Part shown: positions 59,149 to 64,000 of the stretch, piece after piece
How the letters are laid out: each line of letters starts with the position of its first letter
Position numbering within the stretch: the stretch's first letter is position 1
Assembly: GCF_002117935.1 (NCBI RefSeq)
Contig: NZ_BDJE01000016.1
Coordinates: 62,001-126,000, forward strand
Length of the DNA stretch: 64,000 nucleotides
Reading direction: 5' to 3'
Source: Nocardioides sp. PD653-B2
Lineage (GTDB): Bacteria > Actinomycetota > Actinomycetes > Propionibacteriales > Nocardioidaceae
Translations under genes and position numbers: made by a program
Notes under the pieces: generated by a model
What the model was told of the DNA's origin: nothing
Databases searched by the model: none
What the model saw: only the letters and a program-made list of their open reading frames with translations

Positions 59149-61701
59149 CTACAACTCCGTCATGAGCGCGCTCGCTCGAATGCTCACGTCAGCGGTGTCC
59201 GCCAGCGTCCAACCTGGTTTGACGTCGCTAATTGTGGACTGGGGCCCCACCACGTAGGTGACCAAGCCCAGGTCCAGCCTTTCTCTCAGAGTGAGTGGCA
59301 CGGTCCCGTCGGGGACCACGACGACAAGTGGATCGGGATGCCTCAACATGAGCGGAACGACCGATTCAGGGTCATCCAAGATCACAGGACACGTTGGCAC
59401 ACTTCGTTGGAGGACATCGGCCTCTTGGATCGAGAGGCCCGCGAAAAGGCGCAATCCGCGCTGAGCTAACCGCGTGAGGATCACGTCGTGTCGCTCGCCA
59501 GTCGCGTACCAAACGAACGCCCAAGGTGACGCTCCGCGCCACGCTTGCAGGGGATCCGTCGGCGTCCCGACCCTCGGGAGCGTCGGGCTTGGTTCGGGCA
59601 CATCCAGGCCCGGCGCGGAGTCGGGGTTCATGCGGCAGTACGGGCATCCCCGGCATCGGGGTGCGGTGGAGAGCAAACCACCGCGATACCGAACGCGGTA
59701 GTGACTAGCTAGAACCCTTCCGACGCAACGATGACCGTCCACCACGTCGAACATGGCACCAAGCGCGAGTTCCTGGGATGACCGGAGTTCAGATCGAAGT
59801 CGCTCCGTAGCCCCCGTCCAACCGGAGCGGTTGAGGAACTCCCCGTTTGCCAACTCGAACTCCAGGAGGTCCTGCACCGACTCATAGAACGTGTCGCGAT
59901 CGGTCTCGCCATCCCCATGCCCGTCGCGCCAGCGTGGGACCTGGAATCGGATCGCCCCTGCCTGCGCCATGAGTGTGAGAGTTCGGACGTTCCACTGTGC
60001 GCTTTCATTGAAGCCCTCGGGGAGGTAAGCGGGGACAACGCTCCGGTTGACCCTGTACCTCAGACCGGAGACGTTCTTGCCCTGGCGGAGCAGGTCCTGC
60101 CACCGACTCCAACCCTTTTCGTCGCCGATGAGGACCGCCGAGTTCAAGCGCTTGGCGACGTCGCGGTCGCCGGGCGCCTCACACAGGTACGCAACCGTTG
60201 GCCGTCCGTCTCGGCCGCCTCGACCCACTTCTTGGTAATACCTGTCAATGGTTTCGGGCACGCATGCATGAATGACGCTGCGCACGTTCGGAAGGTCCAA
60301 GCCGAGACCGAACGCTGAGGTTCCCACGACGACGTCGACCGTGGTCGCTATGTGGCGACCGTCGGCCCGAACCCCTCGCACGGACTCCACGACCTCCGCG
60401 CGTTCGTGCTCCGTCGACTCACCGGTGATGCCCGCAACCCGGCGATAGCCAGCGGCCGTGAGGGAAGTGACCCATTCCTGCGCATCCCGGACACGCGTCG
60501 TGTACAGGATTAGCGGCTTCGGAAGGGCATCCACCGCGTTCAGAATGGCCTGACGCCGCGTCGACTCGTCTCCTGCCCGGTCGACAAAGATCGCCGGTTC
60601 GGCACGCAGTTCAGTGCCCCACACGAACTCCGAGTGCCCTGTGCCGAAGAGACGCTGCAGGACGTCGACCGAGCGTTGACCGAGCGTTGCACTCAGGAGC
60701 AGTACCGAGGGTCGGGAACCATCCGGAGCGAGGTTGCGAGCCTCAGCGACCAGGCCCGGCATCGTCTGAAACTCGGGACGGAAGTCGGTGCCCCACTGGT
60801 CGATCAGGTGAGCTTCGTCGATGACGATCTGCTGGAGTTGTCCCCTGCTTGCGCAGTCGAGGATCGCCGGCGCGAGCCCGCTCACGAAGGCTTCTGGGCT
60901 GGTGTACAGGAGCCGTTGAGTGCCCGCGCGGATTGCAGCACGAAGTGATTCCTTGGTCGCCGAATCCAGCGAGCCGACGTAGGCAAACCGATTGAGTGGA
61001 CTCAAGGTGAGCTTGCGAGCACGCGCCAACTCCTGAGTCCGCCGTTCCAGGTCCAGGGCAAGCACAACCGTCGGGACAACGACCACGGTGACGCCCGAGG
61101 CGCTAAGCATGGTCTTGGACCACGCCACGGCAGTCTTGCCACGTCCCGTCGGTAGGGCAACCATCAGGGTCTCGTCACGGCTCAGCACCGCTGCACGAGC
61201 GGCTTGACGCTGAGTCTCCCCGCGGTAGACCTTGAAGTTCGCGCCGTGAGCCTTCGGCCAGAACGGGTCAGCTCGCACCGACGCGAACACCGGGTCGGCG
61301 TCACGGAAGGCCGCGAGAACTTGGTCCTTGGCGACTTCGTCTGCTTCGCCGGCCGCCGGAAGAGCCGGCGCCCAGTTGAGGGCGCGGATGCTCAAGCGCC
61401 CATCAGCAAGGCTGGTTGGAACGCAGTGCAGATCACGCCACTGGGCCGCGGTCGGCCACATGTCACCAACTGGCACGGTCAGTGATGGGCGCGACCCGTA
61501 CGTAGCCGACGCAGTCACGAGGACCTGCCGCACCAGCGTTGCAACGTCGCGCCAGGCTGACGCGCCCGACGTCAGGGCTGCCAATGCGTCGAGGAGGCGC
61601 CGGCAGGCGTCGGATATGTGTTTCGGCTCATCGTCGACGTGCGGAGCATTCGGCCAGACGCCGAGGGCAATCGCGGCGACGCCGAGATCGTCTCTAGACA
61701 T
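59149..61701 (-). CDS. dpdF: DpdF, RecQ-like ATP-dependent DNA helicase
   Basis: An 850-residue helicase. The start at ATG 61701 is 5 bp after GGAG; a GTG two codons earlier is possible. Walker A is LPTGRGKT (about 183-190), DEAH is in VIDEAHLIDQWGTDFRP, and motif VI is YYQEVGRGGRDGRP. A RecQ-type zinc cluster follows in CRGCPYCRMNP. A unique C-terminal domain of about 170 residues contains ILDDPESVVPLML. It overlaps dpdE by 8 bp. Confidence 0.88.
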   Translation of the reverse strand: MSRDDLGVAAIALGVWPNAPHVDDEPKHISDACRRLLDALAALTSGASAWRDVATLVRQVLVTASATYGSRPSLTVPVGDMWPTAAQWRDLHCVPTSLADGRLSIRALNWAPALPAAGEADEVAKDQVLAAFRDADPVFASVRADPFWPKAHGANFKVYRGETQRQAARAAVLSRDETLMVALPTGRGKTAVAWSKTMLSASGVTVVVVPTVVLALDLERRTQELARARKLTLSPLNRFAYVGSLDSATKESLRAAIRAGTQRLLYTSPEAFVSGLAPAILDCASRGQLQQIVIDEAHLIDQWGTDFRPEFQTMPGLVAEARNLAPDGSRPSVLLLSATLGQRSVDVLQRLFGTGHSEFVWGTELRAEPAIFVDRAGDESTRRQAILNAVDALPKPLILYTTRVRDAQEWVTSLTAAGYRRVAGITGESTEHERAEVVESVRGVRADGRHIATTVDVVVGTSAFGLGLDLPNVRSVIHACVPETIDRYYQEVGRGGRDGRPTVAYLCEAPGDRDVAKRLNSAVLIGDEKGWSRWQDLLRQGKNVSGLRYRVNRSVVPAYLPEGFNESAQWNVRTLTLMAQAGAIRFQVPRWRDGHGDGETDRDTFYESVQDLLEFELANGEFLNRSGWTGATERLRSELRSSQELALGAMFDVVDGHRCVGRVLASHYRVRYRGGLLSTAPRCRGCPYCRMNPDSAPGLDVPEPSPTLPRVGTPTDPLQAWRGASPWAFVWYATGERHDVILTRLAQRGLRLFAGLSIQEADVLQRSVPTCPVILDDPESVVPLMLRHPDPLVVVVPDGTVPLTLRERLDLGLVTYVVGPQSTISDVKPGWTLADTADVSIRASALMTEL

Positions 61702-64000
61702 ACTCACTCCATGACTGAGCCGAGCGCACCAAACACGTCACCGCAGTCAAGCGGACACTCGGTGCGATCACGCCTTCCTCCAGAGCACGACCAATCGCGA
61801 TTTCACGACTCCAAGCCCCCGGATCGGCAACCATCCCGGAGGCAACCTGTCGTGCCTTCGACTGGGCGACAAGCAAGTCCGTCCTTTCAGACACGGTGAC
61901 TCCGGCACGCTGAGTCACCCGAACTAGGTCTGCCTGCTTGGTGAGGTGGTCGCGCGCGACCAAATAGCCCTCGGGGCCGACTACCTGGAGGACTCCTTCG
62001 CCCCCGAGCACGCCATGCAGGGCGGCAATCCTGGAGGCATTCAGGTTGACGTCGCGGCCCTTCATGACGGGCTGATTGAGGTAGGTAATAACGCCATCGT
62101 CCGCCACGGGTGCCATGTCATTTACGGCAATCCAGATCCTACGGAAGGCGGGCGACAGCGCGGCGTCCCCACGGCGCCTAGCTATGGCGAAGCCGTCTTG
62201 CCCATGACCAAGCGCGTTCATGACTGGGTCGAGGTTCGCCTCGATGAGGAAGTCGTACCCGAAGTACACGAGTGGGTCGTGCGGCCAACCAGGGTCGAGT
62301 CGCCACTGAGCGCTCGCCTGACCACGGTCATCAATCGCCAGGACGGATTCGATCCCGTCGATAAACGGGTTGCCACGTCGGAACATGCGACGGCCGGCAG
62401 TCAACTGCCACCGGTCGAAGTAGCCCGTACGCGACTCTGGTCGAGTGACGACGCGAGCAAGCAGTCGGGGGCTGACAAGTGGCGCCTGATGAGGATCGCG
62501 ATCGAAGCGGATGCTTCCGTCGCTCTGGCGTCGGCTCGACAGCATGAAGCCTTCCGCACCGGTGATGAGCTTCAGGTATGCGCGCTCGACTTGCTCGTGC
62601 CGTGAGTCGAAGGACGAGATGTTCTTGGCAAGGGCCTCGCCCTCTCCTCCTCCGTAACTCGATTCGAGGGCATCGAGTTCGTTGATGCGGCGGCGTTCAG
62701 CGGTCAGAGCTGACCCAATATCAGGCATCCTTTCGAGGGCATAGTCACGTCCCTCCACGAGCAGGTTGCTCCAAAAAACATCAGCGAGGCTGTCTGCGAT
62801 CTCCTGCATGGCCGAGATCGACTCTCCGAAGATGCCAAAGCCGGTCCCTAGAACTCGCAACCACGTCGTGTGCAGACCATCAGGATCGAGGTCGGACACG
62901 ACGTACTGCGCGGCGGGTCGCCCGGTTCCGTAGCGGTCTACACGACCGATCCGCTGCTCGAATTCGTTCGGGCCCCACGGCAAACGGGCGTGAATCACGA
63001 TCTCGGCTTGCTGGAAATTTCGACCAACATCGCCGCTCTGATCAGCGACGAGAACGCCACCCTTGTCACGCCAGGCCATTACAGCCTCCTGGCGGGCACC
63101 GGCCGGGGAGCTGACGAGGTGTTCGTGCACGAGTTGGAACGGAGCGGGCAGGGCGCGCAACGCCGCTGCCACCTGACCTGCGAGGGCACCTGGTCCACAG
63201 AACACCACGGCGCGTTGAGCCGGCTTGACCCGCTTGGCGATTGCATCGGCGAGCTTGTCACTACCGTCGCGCTCAGGCGCCCCTTCGAGATCTTCCAGGA
63301 GGCGTTGTTCGAACGGAAGTACCTCAGCTTCAGTCAGACGCTGGAGTTCTGGCCATGTCAGACCGGTCTCCCCCGACGCGTGCAGAAGGCGCGCCTGGAG
63401 TGCTGCGATCACATCGTCACGGGTTCCTGCACCCAAGCGAGAGACGAGCACGCTTGCGGCCCGGGCGTAAGGCTCGGGGTCCATCTCGCGATCCGCCACG
63501 TCGGCGCTGACCGCTCGGAGCCACGTCTCGACGGCATTCACCGCGACGTCACCTTCAGCGGAATCTAGTCGGATCACCTTTGGACGTTCGCGTCCCGTGA
63601 ACTCGAACGGGGCCATGTTGCCCTCTTCATCGAGTCGATGCTGCTCCACGACGTGGCGGCGATTACGGATGACGCGGTGATGCAGGCGATAGGTCTCCGA
63701 CACGTGGGCACGGACCGTGGCCACGGCACGCTTCAGACCGATCCGGTCCGCGGTTCCGTTCTCCCCAAACGCGTCCATCGCCGTCGCCATGCCGGCCGCC
63801 AGGAGTTCGTCTTCAGGCAGCAACCGGCGAAGGGCATCGAACTGGTAGGCAAGCAGTTCGGGGTTCTCTGGATCAGGTTCTTCGTCGAGTCCGAAGACCG
63901 CCATGGCGAGCTCACGGCGCGCTTCGAGGAGACGTTCAAAGCCGTCCACATCGCTCCACTTGAAAAGTGCCGGATCCAGCAAATGCAGCAACGCGAGGTG
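61694..64000 (-). CDS. dpdE: DpdE, SNF2/RapA-like helicase, partial at window edge
   Basis: The C-terminal 768 or so residues of a larger protein; the frame is open to the right edge. The second helicase lobe is visible: VVFCGPGALAGQVAAALR, a VLVADQSGDVGRNFQ segment, and motif VI NEFEQRIGRVDRYGTG, typical of SNF2/RapA-like helicases. The first lobe with Walker A lies outside the window. It is the first visible gene of the E-F-G-H-I-J-K-D operon; in Salmonella dpdE is needed for the restriction-like effect. Confidence 0.85.
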   Translation of the reverse strand, partial: HLALLHLLDPALFKWSDVDGFERLLEARRELAMAVFGLDEEPDPENPELLAYQFDALRRLLPEDELLAAGMATAMDAFGENGTADRIGLKRAVATVRAHVSETYRLHHRVIRNRRHVVEQHRLDEEGNMAPFEFTGRERPKVIRLDSAEGDVAVNAVETWLRAVSADVADREMDPEPYARAASVLVSRLGAGTRDDVIAALQARLLHASGETGLTWPELQRLTEAEVLPFEQRLLEDLEGAPERDGSDKLADAIAKRVKPAQRAVVFCGPGALAGQVAAALRALPAPFQLVHEHLVSSPAGARQEAVMAWRDKGGVLVADQSGDVGRNFQQAEIVIHARLPWGPNEFEQRIGRVDRYGTGRPAAQYVVSDLDPDGLHTTWLRVLGTGFGIFGESISAMQEIADSLADVFWSNLLVEGRDYALERMPDIGSALTAERRRINELDALESSYGGGEGEALAKNISSFDSRHEQVERAYLKLITGAEGFMLSSRRQSDGSIRFDRDPHQAPLVSPRLLARVVTRPESRTGYFDRWQLTAGRRMFRRGNPFIDGIESVLAIDDRGQASAQWRLDPGWPHDPLVYFGYDFLIEANLDPVMNALGHGQDGFAIARRRGDAALSPAFRRIWIAVNDMAPVADDGVITYLNQPVMKGRDVNLNASRIAALHGVLGGEGVLQVVGPEGYLVARDHLTKQADLVRVTQRAGVTVSERTDLLVAQSKARQVASGMVADPGAWSREIAIGRALEEGVIAPSVRLTAVTCLVRSAQSWSEYV

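Noticed and set aside
36439..64000. A CRISPR array or Cas genes in the defence island
   Set aside because: No regularly spaced direct repeats and no Cas-like proteins were seen.

Overview
The window is high-GC, densely packed actinobacterial chromosome. Many genes overlap by 4 bp (ATGA or GTGA), start codons are often GTG, and several promoters look leaderless. Aerobic-type cobalamin genes together with ergothioneine genes fit Actinomycetes. A Nocardioides-like host is my inference; no rRNA or other marker gene is present to prove it.

Region 1 (1-13.8 kb) is a cobalamin locus: the end of a ChlD-like chelatase subunit, cobO, a cobB-cobC fusion, a cobalamin riboswitch, the cobalt transporter genes cbtB-cbtA, cobS and cobD on the plus strand. 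On the minus strand are cobN, cobF, a small 2Fe-2S protein, cobQ, cobK and cobU, led by a second cobalamin riboswitch. Region 2 (13.8-17.4 kb) holds a decayed patch (a SulP transporter remnant and a tRNA-like piece) and small chromosomal genes: SRPBCC proteins, an ArsR regulator, a glyoxalase-fold protein and a WYL regulator.

Region 3 (17.5-36.4 kb) is a redox and sulfur gene neighbourhood: TlpA-like thioredoxin, CcdA, two DUF427 proteins, glutaredoxin-membrane fusions, peroxiredoxin-like proteins, a MerT-like protein, EgtB-EgtD, a second-type LspA, a hydrolase-OsmC fusion, a patatin, a flavoprotein disulfide reductase, an NnrE-NrtS fusion, a Tes/MJ0619-like radical SAM protein with a methyltransferase, and two Crp/Fnr regulators. 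Five copies of a Crp-like palindrome (TGTAAGCGC-N-TCAC type) sit upstream of these genes. At six promoters the palindrome is centred 41.5-43.5 bp before the start codon, with a -10 hexamer 6-7 bp before that codon. This suggests one Crp-family regulon read from leaderless mRNAs.

Region 4 (36.4-64 kb, continuing past the window) looks like a transferred island, visibly less GC-rich than region 1. It starts with a tyrosine integrase and two small HTH genes. It encodes a Dpd system, which puts 7-deazaguanine bases into DNA. A dedicated preQ0 operon (queC-queE-queD-folE2, followed by an HNH nuclease gene and a DGQHR-domain gene) is divergent from a modification operon (candidate dpdC, dpdB1, dpdA, dpdB2). 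Convergent to that is the long restriction-type operon dpdE-F-G-H-I-J-K-D. Its dpdE runs off the right edge. The preQ0 operon would supply the base, DpdA/DpdB would insert it, and the helicase/ATPase/PLD operon would act on unmodified DNA. Notable local features are the two DpdB paralogues flanking DpdA, the extra DGQHR-HNH pair and the mirror-image promoter region between the two modification operons.
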